Assembly (NCBI GenBank): GCA_949130485.1
Contig: OX422186.1
Location: forward strand, 7,378,792 to 7,442,791
DNA: 64,000 nt
Reading direction: 5' to 3'
Source: Agelas oroides
Lineage: Eukaryota > Porifera > Demospongiae > Agelasida > Agelasidae
Part shown: piece by piece, positions 35,201 through 45,800 of the stretch
Numbering within the stretch: position 1 is the first letter of the stretch
How the letters are laid out: every line of letters begins with the position of its first letter
Position numbers and translations under genes: made by a program
Notes under the pieces: model-generated
What the model saw: the letters and a program-made list of their open reading frames with translations, nothing else
Databases searched by the model: none
What the model was told of the DNA's origin: nothing

Positions 35201-38200
35201 CTCAGATTTAGACCTAGTCATCTACTGCTTCGTCATAGAACAAGCATGGGCAAGTGCACAGATATGACAGCTTGTGTATGCAAAGGCAGTCCCTTTACCA
35301 CACATGCATGAAAGTTGAGCAAGAACCTCTGCTGTTCTCTACTGTCTGTGAGCATACAGCCTGTTAGATTTGTCACATGCATTATTATTTGAGGCAGGTA
35401 CAATATATCTTCACATAAAGTGGCAGAACTATAATAAGATTTTATGCCGGAAAGCCCAAGTAATAATTGGAAGTCACCAGCTAACTGATTACGTTTACAT
35501 CTGTCCTCATGGTCAAACTACTACTACATTTATTTATCATGACTTATGGAAGTAATATATTAGTGAGTAGGTGGAACCTCACACAAACTGCATGACTGAT
35601 GGGATTCACACCAACAAACAATGTGCATGTGTCTCTAACTTGCAGAACATGTAGCTTCCATGAAAATCCACTGAATAAACAATGAAAACTAAGAGTAGCA
35701 TCCCTAGAGAACGTACCCAGAATCTGGCCAGTCTCTCTCGTGGTTTCCAATGCAGACCATGTAGGGTACTCTCGCAGCAACAGGCTGAATTAGGTCAAAA
35801 AATTCATCCCACTGCAGAAGATGAAAGAAGCAAAAGGCTGCATATGCATACTCTTTAACATACATGCAAACTGCATAGTTGTGACTTCTAGTTTTGACAT
35901 TTGGGGGCTTCTTACCACACCAGCATATCCCCTGGCATAGCTGATGTCTCCAATGTGCAGTACCAGATCAGTTTGATCTATCTGGTTCAGCACTAGACGA
36001 GTGGTGTTCAGGGCTGGCTGCTGACCTGGATGTTCTACTTGCTTGCTGTCATCTGGCTGCCCATTTCCCATGTCTAGGAGGACAGAAAGAAAAGGAGAGG
36101 AAAGAAGAGAGGAATGGAGAGAGGGAGGGAGGGAGGGATGTGGTCACTAGTAACCTCATACCTCCATAAGCAACTACCCTGACAGTGACATCAGGTCCTG
36201 TCTGAGGTGCAGCCCTGAAGTTATACAAGTCACTCATCAAACCATCAACACTGTCTCCAAACATATAGTAGTACTGGGCTCCAGGAGTGAGACTGGTGTG
36301 AGAATGGGATGTGTAGGGAAATGGAATGGGAATGGAATGGTAATGGAATGAAAATTATCCAGTGAGCATCCCTCAGTCTGGGAATGAGGTACATTAAAGA
36401 CTATACACACATTTCTTACCTGTCTAACGTGACTTGGTGCAGCATGCCTGGGTCTCTATAACCAAAGTCAGTGGCTGGGCTGCCACACATATCACTGGCA
36501 TTGTATGTGCTGGAGGTGGCTTGTTTAGCATGTGTCAATTGCCCAGGGATACTGCCCCATTTGACAACTGGCTCGCTAGCATTGAGAGACACCCACTGTA
36601 AGCTGGAAAGAGATGAGAGACAAGGGGCAAGATCAAGAAATCATCCAATGTCGTCACTCACATCAAGAGCTTATGAAATGTTGCTCATATCAATGATCAC
36701 TCAATGCATCTCAGACAAAGATGATTCATCTCACAAAATATGGAGTTCAAGCAGTGAGTTCAAAGATTAGTGCCATCACTGATGGAATTGATATCTAGCC
36801 AAAAATCTTTACTTGTATGAAAGAAAAGTCTACAGAGAACAAGAAGACTAAGTAGAATTCAAGGAGCCAACTCAATGAAAGATCTTCTACCGTTTAGCGG
36901 GAAATTTTCATGAGAATAAATTTTTGCAAATCGCCAACACACCAGAAAAACTTTTTTTAAGTTCATGACAAGGTCACGATCTATGGCCACACCCCCTATG
37001 ATTTTACGCGTGGAAATGGCAGCCCTGCTAGGGAAGTCAGCATGTACTTCAACGTTGAAACGACAGTAAGAGGCTACCACACTTATCAAGGTCACTGTCA
37101 GCAAAGAACTGCTATGCCAAAGGGAGTGAGCTAACTTTGAGGACCCATTTGCAGTTGCAGTAATAAAAGGCAAGTTGATGGTAGATCACATTCCAAAAAA
37201 AAAATTTCCACCATTTGCTACGATGAGGTGGGTCAATTCTCTGTTGAGTTACTGGATCCACAGCTCGACGGCAATATGCTCAGCTTCCTCAACTCATTGT
37301 TAGCAGGAAATTTGTGAGGAAAAACTTTTTGTAGGAAGAAATTTTTGCAAACTGGTGTTTGACTGCAAAAATTTCTGCCTCATGAAAATTCCCTGCTATA
37401 CAGTACACAAAACATATATTGGACACATCACCATTAGTACTACTATACCATAGACACACACTGCCTCTGCTGGATAGGAGACATACTAAAGCACTCACAT
37501 CATTGCAGTGGGGTCCTCTGTTAGGGTCAGATGACCTTGCAATGGTTCGTTGGGGTATTTGAAGTGCAAAATCTCACTCACTGCCATAACAACTGAATCA
37601 TAAAGCCCTGCATAGGATAAAGATACAAGAGCGTTTTGAAAGCTTTCTTTCGGTACATATATGCATTGAAATTTGGCAACAACTAGATTTGTGGAAGAAA
37701 TTTTGAATGTCCAGAATCCCCAATAACTGAGCTACATTTCAACCTTATAGGAACTGATATGTATTTCACCTAAAATGCACACGATTCAATGGGCCACAGT
37801 ATGTGAGTGAGCTCACAAACTGAACCACTTTACTTGATCTGTTCACTGTCAATTTCACAAAAACGATTCTGCCGTATGGCATTGCACTACACTTCAGCCT
37901 CTCACCCGTTGTGAAAACTTCTGTCAGTCTCTCCTTTTATTTGGCCACATTCATAGGTGGGGGCTAGGGGGCTATAGCCCAACCAATCCTAACACTGGAT
38001 CATTTTCCTGGGGGCAATCCCAAACCTCTACCAGCATGCTGATTCATTAGGGGGCTAAAGGGGAGGATGCGTCACACATACTATTGGCATGCAACTGTGA
38101 TGACTGAAATATGGTTGAAATAACCCAGAATGTCACAAACATGTTATCATGCATGCTCTTTGCAACAGTTTATGTATACAGAAACTCTGTGCAAAACTTA

Positions 38201-39577
38201 GTTTGTCACCATAAATTTGTGTGGGTGATCTATGCTTGCACTTATTCAAGATCACTTCACCAAATAGATTCCCATATCTATAACTTTGATACTGACCTCC
38301 CCTCAGAAACCCCATAATGACATCAGCCCTCATGTTGACCAGCCGAAACTGCAGTGAGCCCTTTCCTTCACTCATGTGAGCAGGAGAGTGCTTGGCATAC
38401 TGGTAAAGAGAACAGCAAGCGAGAAAACTTTTTACACTCTTTGGCAACTCATCATGATTTTCACTTGACCAGACTAGCTACAAGTCTGCATGCTTGCAAA
38501 CTTGTGTCATGGACAGCATCCATGTACCTGCCATTTAATGGGAGCATGGTTTTTGACATCAACTGTCCCACTGATGGGGGGAGAGTACACTCCAATCCAG
38601 TCCTTGGTAGAGGGACTGTCCACATTCTCCCACGTCACTGTCACCCAGTCTCCGGAGTGAGCCAGCAGCGTCGCGTTGAGATGGAAAGATATGGTCAAGT
38701 TATCACCTGTACCACCTCCTGTACTGGTCTCATTCCCAGTACTGGTATCACCACGTGAGCCTGCATGTTGTCAGAGTGAGGATAGAATTATATACAATTC
38801 CATCTTACTAAACTCTAAAATGGATGTTTAACAGTGACAAATAGACATTCTGCTTTTAATACTTGCATTGTCGGCATAATAAATATACATTCGCCAGGTA
38901 CACCTGTGATGTGAAGTTTGGATCAAGCCACTAGACATGCTTCACTGGTGAGTGAGACAAATTTCTGAGTTTTGGGCTATTAAAATTGGCTTTAATAATT
39001 GAAACACCATGTCATGCTTGTCTGCTATATGTAGCTACCTAGAGACCATGTTTTTAAAAAGTAACATAAAACTCAGTTAGCTGTGCAGTTTTTTCTGCAG
39101 TTTAAGTTTTTCTGCATGTTGTACATTTCAGTTGTCTTTATTCATACCTTGTGCACAATACTAGGAACGGAAATATTCTCAGGCCTATATTGTCCTCTGT
39201 GTGACCACACCCTCCTACTTGATCACTCGTGGTGTGCACCAGTCCCCACTCTGTCCTTCCCTACATAGCTTCTAAAAAGCCTACCTGATCTTGAGGTAGA
39301 TAATACCACTCCAGTGATCACGGCCCCCAGTACCAGTAAGGCAATCACGATGAAAGTGGGGATAACAAACAAGCAGCACCTGGCCAAGAACAAGATGATT
39401 TGGTGCATGGTAATATGTTGAACTACGACGGAATGTGTCTCTGTTGGCTTACCTTTTGGAAGATCTTTCTCTCTTGGAAGCTACACGTACCAGGTGACTT
39501 TCTGCTTCAATAAATGGCGAATCGTCGTCATCCCAGTCCTCGTCGCTAGGAAGCTGAGCGAGCTTTTTCTCAGACAT
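29229..39577 (-). CDS. PAP-2: membrane-anchored purple-acid-phosphatase-like metallophosphoesterase
   Basis: Fifteen exons join in frame to 618 residues: 39577-39453, 39379-39285, 38760-38528, 38399-38297, 37607-37499, 36602-36420, 36292-36162, 36073-35916, 35811-35717, 34997-34905, 34500-34351, 33690-33597, 32847-32705, 29661-29622, 29333-29229 (TGA). Instead of a signal peptide it has an acidic tail (SDEDWDDDD at 11-19), then KRERSSKR and a hydrophobic helix (about 45-68, [20 protein letters not shown]). A Ser/Thr/Gly-rich linker leads into the same ectodomain as PAP-1. This predicts a type II membrane protein with its catalytic domain outside the cytosol. Metal-ligand motifs [25 protein letters not shown] and GHHHSYQR are all intact. 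Exon phases match PAP-1 exactly from the third exon on. The introns contain a MULE-type MITE, an inverted repeat pair, AGCCTCG foldbacks and the ~15-bp minisatellite. Confidence 0.88.
29793..30117. mobile_element. MULE-type MITE (325 bp) with 9-bp target duplication
   Basis: Near-perfect inverted repeats of about 75 bp begin TAGTCTCGTGACCAGCCGG at both ends. An exact 9-bp duplication TGATGATTG flanks the element at 29784-29792 and 30118-30126. Long TIRs plus a 9-bp duplication fit the Mutator superfamily. Non-autonomous, in PAP-2 intron 13. Confidence 0.87.
32261..32313. mobile_element. Mini-foldback, AGCCTCGTTCCCAGG family
   Basis: A 53-bp TA-flanked hairpin, GCCTCGTTCCTGAGCC to GGCCTGGGGACGAGGC, in PAP-2 intron 12. 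Confidence 0.75.
32432..32480. mobile_element. Mini-foldback, AGCCTCGTTCCCAGG family
   Basis: A 49-bp TA-flanked hairpin, GCCTTGTTCCCAGGCCAC to GTGGCCTGAGAACAAGGC, in PAP-2 intron 12. Confidence 0.78.
33284..33486. mobile_element. Foldback of the AGCCTCGTTCCCAGG family, about 200 bp
   Basis: Begins TA|GCCTTGTTCCCAGGC and ends GAACAAGGC|TA, with partly complementary interior, in PAP-2 intron 12. Confidence 0.6.
33805..33960. mobile_element. Truncated copy of a TA-flanked MITE
   Basis: TA|CAGTGGAAAGTCACTTATCC matches the left end of the complete element at 61727-61912. A matching right end was not found. Confidence 0.45.
34736..34884. repeat. Minisatellite in PAP-2 intron 9 (~15-bp unit)
   Basis: About ten copies of CCTGCAAGTCACATGA-type units, homologous to 12150-12322 and in the same intron of the paralogue. 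Confidence 0.92.
36075..36140. repeat. Short GGGA/AAGA purine tract at the PAP-2 intron 6 acceptor
   Basis: The equivalent of the large microsatellite of PAP-1, but only about 60 bp long (TCTCCATTCCTCTCTTC and related on the gene strand). It directly precedes the acceptor at 36074. Confidence 0.8.
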
Positions 39578-39831
39578 TTAGTAAGCCCTTGGCCTGGACA
39601 GCTACGTCAAAGACGGCTAGTATCGATATCGCAAACCAGATCCAGCCCAAATAGCTTTTTCAGTACTGTAACATGCGTCCACACACGTACGGTAAAGGGT
39701 CTGGTGAATTGAAGGTGTTCTTGTGCACGTGGAATGCACGCAAGATGTGACAGCGTAACCACGAAGCATGTATAATTTTCCAACGCCACAGTTGCGCGCG
39801 CGCGATTAAACCGCGACAAGGAGGCTATATA

Positions 39832-39874
39832 GCCTCGTTCTCATACTTCAGCGAGGTGAGCCTGGGAACGAGGC
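39832..39874. mobile_element. Mini-foldback, AGCCTCGTTCCCAGG family
   Basis: A 43-bp TA-flanked hairpin upstream of PAP-2: GCCTCGTTCTCA... to ...CCTGGGAACGAGGC. Confidence 0.75.
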
Positions 39875-40006
39875 TAGAGGCTACATGTTCGCCGAGTAGG
39901 TCCTGTGACATCACGGGGGAGTGTTCCAAGTTCTTGCAACTGCGTATACCGTCAAAGATGTATACGCGCATGCGTTGAATTCTGGCGTTGAATTTAAATT
40001 TGAGAC

Positions 40007-40197
40007 ACCAAGGATATCCTTGTTGAGACAATGGCCACTGCTCGTTCAAGCTGCGACCAAGGATATCCTTGTTGAGACAATAGCCACTGCTCGTTCAAGC
40101 TGCGACCAAGGATATCCTTGTTGAGACAATGGCCACTGCTCGTTCAAGCTGCGACCAAGGATATCCTTGTTGAGACAATGGCCACTGCTCGAACGAG
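40007..40197. repeat. 49-bp tandem array with palindromic GGATATCC cores
   Basis: Four copies at exactly 49-bp spacing (40007, 40056, 40105, 40154) of a unit that begins ACCAAGGATATCCTTG and continues through GGCCACTGCTCGTTCAAGC. Each unit contains the perfect palindrome AAGGATATCCTT. The array lies 430-620 bp upstream of the PAP-2 start codon. Confidence 0.92.
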
Positions 40198-40698
40198 CTT
40201 CTCGAAAACTGACTGAACCAGCGCAGTTCTTTGTCATAATATATTTGATATTGGACAGACCAGGGATCTACCTCAGGGAAGTACAGATGGACAGGTCCAT
40301 AGCCTCTCTCTGTCAAACAATTCTCCGCCTGAGCCATGATCATCGCTGTAGGCGCTGCTTCGTGATGCTTGTCGCATGCGCGAAATCTTTGACGGTGTCA
40401 TAGGCGCGAATGACTCCCGTCGTACGTGACTCCCGGTCACTGGTGCCTAGGCGTGAATGACTCCCCGAACATTTTTGCCTAGGCGTGAATGACTCCCCCC
40501 GGATGCGAATGACTCCCCTAGGTAACTCACGCCTACGTATCAATTTTCGGGGAGTCACTCACGCCTAGGTATAATTGTCTCATGCACACACGGAGATATC
40601 TTAAAACGATGTTAATGCATATGATAGCTACATAATTTTACAATGACAACAAATCTGGCTAAAATTAGAATAATAACAGTATATTACACTACAACACA

Positions 40699-41899
40699 TT
40701 ATGCTACTCGCTGTCTCTTGGCTGCAGGAAACTTTGATTGAAACTCAATTGGCTTTTCAGGCTGAATGTCCAGTTGCTGCTGTGTGCAATAGCCACACTT
40801 CCACACCTTTGGAATATCTCTCTCTTTTTTGATTCCCATGCAAGAGTAGTGGTACCATCCTTCGCATGCTTCGCATTGGACCATGTTTGTGTCATAGTGG
40901 TCTGGCATACGACACACGCAGTGCACTGTCACATGTATTGTGTTCACATGTGGTCGGAGAGCTATTTGCGGAGGCAGTGTTGCCTTTTCTTGCTGTGGAA
41001 ACTGAGGGAAAGGCATCATGTTTCTCTTGGTAAGGCATTTGAACAGGTGTCTCCGCATCTGTGTTTGGATGAATACTGCTCTGCTTGGGTCTTGACCCCT
41101 GCAGATCTCAGTGGCAAAGGCAATGGCAAATAGCCCACAATCTCTATATCCATTCTGCTGCTGAACAGGCAAGACTTTTACTGAAATCGTGGAGTGATTA
41201 TTTGGTGCTCGATAAATCTGCGCCATCTGGAGGATCATAGATCTGTTGATAGGTATTTGCATTGCCAGACTGTCCATCACCAATACTTCTCCCCTTTTGG
41301 TTCCAACGTTAGAGGTGCACACCCAGTGGTTTCGTCCTAAACAAGAACACCGTATAGTTTGAAGTACGTAGAGAGACACATTAAAATATTATATCCTGGT
41401 TTCAGAGCTCATGCAGACTTACCGGTGTGATGAATTTGAACAGCCCGAGTGGGTGTTGGGTTGAACTGGAGCAGTGGTGCAAGAGATGGAGGCTGCAATC
41501 CATTGATACACGGGTAATTCTTCCTAAGAAGGTTTTGAGCAGCATCAATGAGTGCATCTGTCAGCTCCTTCCCATGAATCAGAACATCTTGATCAGATTT
41601 AAACAGCTGCAGACTTTTTATCCAGGCTGGATTTCTCGCTTTCTCTGGTGTAGGTGCATGCTCATCGACTATAATAGGTGAAGGTGGGGAAGGCTTTTCT
41701 GCAGGTGGTGAGTTGGGTGGTGGTGAGTTGGGTGGTGGTGGTTCAGACATTTCTGAGTAGTAAACTTTTAGCCGGGCTATGTTGACCGCCTTCTTCAAAA
41801 CATTTCCAGTCTTGGGATTAAGTAGGCGGTAGACCCCCTTGCCAAGATCAGCATGAATCTTGTAGGGACCATTCCAACGAGGTTTCATCTTATCCCCTT
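40699..41899 (-). pseudogene. Ginger C-terminal part: GPY/F segment, Ulp1-like protease, PHD finger
   Basis: Exon 41899-41423 starts in frame at KGDKMKPRWNGPYKI, a GPY/F motif, and then has a proline-rich linker. An 86-bp intron (41422-41337) with GTAAGT and TTTAG joins it in phase 1 to 41336-40699. The junction restores VQIHHTG|RNHWVC. That gives the cysteine-protease triad region of Ulp1/C48 peptidases: HW, then MDS, then QQQNGYRDCGLFA. A PHD finger follows: CVCRMP, CEACEGWYHYSCMG and CGYCTQQQ, with Cys4-His-Cys3 spacing. In autonomous Ginger elements this is the C-terminus of the transposase polyprotein. Here it is orphaned from the integrase core, although the frame itself is unbroken. 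Confidence 0.8.
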
Positions 41900-42277
41900 T
41901 CTACAGCGAATATACATCTGGCAACTTATCATACCTGCAACTCCAGAATGGCATGATTCAAGAATGCGACCCTTTTCCTCCACTGATCTGATGCAGATGC
42001 GCCAGTGATCTTCTTCCTTCTCGCTTCCACCATTCTTCCTGTAGTGTAGCACGCCATCTTCTATCTTGAAATTGTTTCTACATTTTCGCCTCAGATTCGC
42101 CTTGTCCGCCTTTGAGAATCCGTCGGGATAAGTTCCTCGTAATAGGTACTCCTCCACCACACTCAGCTCTGTCTGAAACTCTTCCATACTCGGAAAATGA
42201 CACCTCATCACTGCCCGTCTGTTTTGTAACGGCCGCATCATCCACGTTCGGTACGGCCGTACGGGAGTCATTCCCAC
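41885..42277 (-). pseudogene. Ginger integrase N-terminal zinc-binding (H2C2) fragment
   Basis: The frame runs from the element's left interior and contains YLLRGTYPDGFSKADK, then FKIEDGVLHYRKNGG and RILESCHSGVAG. This is the pattern of the integrase_H2C2 zinc-binding domain of Gypsy and Ginger integrases. It stops shortly after the first Cys-His pair. The rest of the zinc-binding domain and the whole DDE catalytic core are absent, and the downstream GPY/F segment is in another frame. The deletion breakpoint therefore lies at about 41895-41920. Confidence 0.75.
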
Positions 42278-42495
42278 CAGGGGGGAGTCACTTCCGCCTT
42301 AGGCGTCAATGACCGGGGAGTCACTCACGCCGGGGAGTCATTCACGCCTCTGACAACGGTATGCGCGGTTGCAAGAATTTTGAAAATCCCTGTATTAGGT
42401 AATGTTCAACTTGTGGGCAGATGAAGTACTGCGTGGGCGTCTAGCCACAATTTATACGGTCTGCGGCCTGGCCTAGCCAGCTGGATTTGTAGCAG

Positions 42496-42540
42496 TCTCG
42501 CGTAGCCAGACTCTTTGCGACGAGAGTCCGGCTACACGGG
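42496..42540. repeat. Short hairpin (GTAGCCAGACTCT)
   Basis: CGTAGCCAGACTCT and its near-complement AGAGTCCGGCTACACG, separated by 8 bases, between the Ginger element and TM-C. Confidence 0.6.
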
Positions 42541-42568
42541 TAGGCCTATAGTTACTCAGGCCTAAGCA

Positions 42569-42797
42569 GGCCAGGCAAACTAGATTTACTGTTTCGCATC
42601 AGCGCCCGCTTCCTTTGCATGAGACCTCAACTGATATCGCCTTCCTAGCAATGACACGCCCACTTTTAATGGCCGTAACGCCGTAGATTTGCAGGGCATA
42701 TATACCGTTTGCTAGTAATGAATAATGACTGCCTGCCCGCACCCAAATTGAGTAGGTAGCTAATGCGAAAACAATAAACCTAGTTTGCCTGGCCTGA
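42569..42797. mobile_element. MITE just upstream of TM-C (about 229 bp)
   Basis: Inverted ends CAGGCCAGGCAAACTAG..TTTA..TGTTTCGC at the left and the complement of CAGGCCAGGCAAACTAGG at the right. It ends about 77 bp before the TM-C start codon, so it probably lies in the TM-C promoter or 5' UTR. The duplication is unclear. Confidence 0.75.
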
Positions 42798-42873
42798 TTA
42801 CACTCAGCTGCACAGGAAGCACTAATTGAGGGCACGACCGCCCCTCGACAAGTTTTGATCACCGCGGTGCAGC

Positions 42874-45800
42874 ATGGACGTCAGTGCTTTTTCTTCCGGG
42901 ATGACTCTAACCCATGTAAATGTACCTGCAGCATTTGTACCCGTCATTGGTGTTGTTTACAGTGTGCTTGTGCTGTGCATCGTTTTTGGTTGTATCCTAA
43001 TCTGCTATCAACGAAGGTAAGAAGGTTTCACCATGATAATTATATAAGTAGTTAATGAAGGTTGAGGACCAACATAAATTGTTAAAGTTTGTAGAGTTAC
43101 TTACTGGTTTACAACCTTCAATTTTAGTTGTGTTAGAGTGTTATGTCTATCATTTGTATTATACTACAGTCTTCAATAATAATAGGGAGGAGCATTGGTT
43201 ATAAAAAACTGTGTCCACAATTTACTGACACCTTTATTCTGGTGTCATATAGAGCTATGATGAAGTATTCCCAGGAAAGGTTATGGTTCAGTGCTAATAC
43301 AGACACAAATTGGTTTGGTTCTGCTTCCAAATACAGGGTTCTCAGCAAAAAGTGGAAGAAACTGGAAGAGAATACAAGGTTCTTTACCCATCTTTGAATT
43401 TCTATTCATGTAACAGAAATGAATGAAAGAATGTTACATTATATATATGGGGCAGTCCCGGATAGAAATCGAATATCATTTTGTATTTTGAGTGCATCCT
43501 TGACTTTGATGTGCTAGCGCTGAGCTTCTGCTAAGGGCAAAACTCATACGCACTTCATAGATGCATCAGATATTCATACATTTAATGAGCCCCTCCCTGA
43601 GTGGAAGCTCAGTGCTATAACGTGTCAAACTCAATGATGAGCTTGAAATATGTGATGGTACAATATTTGGTTTCTACCCATATTTAGTTCAGTTCAGTAA
43701 TATTGAACAAACCAAGTAACTCAGGCACATGCATGGCTATGCTAAACTATAGCAGATGGATGGATAAATAAATACTACTAGCTGGAATGGTATAAATGAA
43801 CTTATACAGTTTTGTCATTCCACACAGAATCCACAGCATGTCATCCATGACATTCCACTGGATTCTTTCTTTATAGCAAATACTTGTTTGCTAGCTCATT
43901 AGCTATGCATGTATCTGGTTCTTGATTTTAACAAAACATACGTTGGTTGCAGTCAGAGAGCTCATGGAACTAGAAACTAGATATTTTGGCTAATACAAGA
44001 AGAGACTTTCCGTACCCTCCCAAATTACATGATGGTTTGTCATCTACTGCTTCAAATTTCATTATAGGATTTACTGCTTACACAATTACAATTTTGACCA
44101 TTCAGTCATGGAAACCTCAACAAGACTGTGTATTAACCACTGGAACCTAGTGTATCAATCGGTTTTCTGACTTGGTTGTAGCAGCTACTAAAGCTGGCTT
44201 AGCTAGTACCAAAACACTATCCTGGAAAGAACAGGAAAGTGAAAAGGGACTGCTTGTGCAACTGAGATGAAAGCCTGTCACATCAGTGACCATTGAAGGC
44301 TCCTTGAACTCGAAGGTGCTCTCTGATTTGGATACTTTTGACCAGAAGTGGAGAAAGAACCCTTCTAGGAAACACAGAGATGCCATTCGGCTAAAGAAAT
44401 TCATTCTTTCAAAGCATAGCAACTCAATGGGGCCCCCTACTAAAGTAGACCAGTCATCAGCTGTGGATACTGGAGAAACCAGACGCAGAGACACCCCTCA
44501 ACCAGACACTGTTGGGTCTCGTCAGGCTGTTCATGCAGGATATTCTATCTAGTTCTCCCATGGAAATTTTTATCACTAATACTGGCATTGGAGAAACCAG
44601 TTCCGAAAACTGTCCTCAACCAAATCCTGATGTAGCAAAGCTACTAAATGACTGTTTAGGTGTAATCTTAATTGAGGATGTGGGTTGTGTAATTGCTACT
44701 TTTATTTGTGTTATATACTTTTAAATCCTTTGTGCAGATGCTTTTGTGGCCCTATACCTTCCTGTTATATTATTTTTGTTTGCTGTGTTGTGCAGTAGCA
44801 GCCCTTGCTTGTTTTGACCCTACTTGGACTTCTTGTATCATTTCTCACTTTGTCATGCACCTATATATGTCACCCTTTCAGCATGTTCTGTTTGGTTTCT
44901 GTATCCTGGTTATGAATTAATGTGTAATATTTTCAGTTGGTTTTCCTGAATGCTGTAACCCAGGATGTTGTGCAATCATAATTACTTACCCACATATTTA
45001 GATCATTGGTTTGTATAGTAGTATATCAGCAGTGTACTTTTGCCTTGTTGTGTGACATCTTGTGGACCAAAAGAGAACCTTTAAGCAGTCTACAATACTA
45101 TCTCTCCCGAGAGACGATTGGCAAACCTGTGCCTTGTCACTTGGCTTCGTTACACCTTAAGAATCTCCCGGCCAGGCTATTCAGGACAATGCTTCTAGTA
45201 TTCAGGATAGACCATCTATTTCACCCAAGGACAACTCTGCTACTGCATGTAAGAAGATAACATGGTCTCACTCAACATAGGCAACCACCTTCTTTTAGGC
45301 CTGACTATATACACTGATGTGCTTATCCCAGTCTTGCACTGTTACAGTAGTGCTATTGCGTGTGGTGTGCACAAATGTGATCTATGCTGTTATCATTTTC
45401 AAGGCTGTTGTAGACATGGTACAAGGTGCACATATGCCCACTCTTGGGATGAAAGCCTTGAATGGATTTGTCCAATACCCATACAAATACTGTTAATTAA
45501 TTTCACGAATGCAGGGTAACTCATGAAACATAAGAAAATTCAATCCTCTTGGCATGCAATTAGTTCCAACATGGTTTTCAATAAGTGTCCAGTATTTTTG
45601 TCACTTTCTAGTTATAACAGTTACCATGCTACAAATTAGTTATACCACAGCTTTTGGCAGGCTGTCATGCTCAGTCTTCTAATTAAATTAGCCTTCTTAC
45701 CAGGCTCTCCCCATATACTGCAAGTGACAGAAAGCTAGGCGGCCTGACCAGAATTGAACTATTGCATTCAAGTATTTTCTACAACCCTTAAAGCTGTTTT

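Larger units (their letters stand above)
39578..40395. other. 5' flank of PAP-2
   Basis: Contains an AGCCTCG-family foldback (39832-39874) and the 49-bp tandem array (40007-40197). No core promoter element is assigned. Confidence 0.5.
40396..42355 (-). mobile_element. Ginger-type DNA transposon, internally deleted (1,960 bp)
   Basis: Inverted termini start TGTCATAGGCGCGAATGA on the left and TGTCAGAGGCGTGAATGA as the complement of the right end. An exact 4-bp duplication ACGG lies at 40392-40395 and 42356-42359. Several subterminal copies of GGGGAGTCA(C/T)TCACGCC lie at each end. Inside are an integrase-type zinc-binding segment, a GPY/F segment, a Ulp1-like protease and a PHD finger, all on the minus strand. 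TGT ends, a 4-bp duplication and this domain set match published Ginger1 elements. The DDE integrase core is missing, so it cannot move itself. Confidence 0.9.

Noticed and set aside
44147..44494. 115-residue minus-strand ORF opposite the CCCH remnant
   Set aside because: Shadow of the plus-strand frames with no conserved motif.
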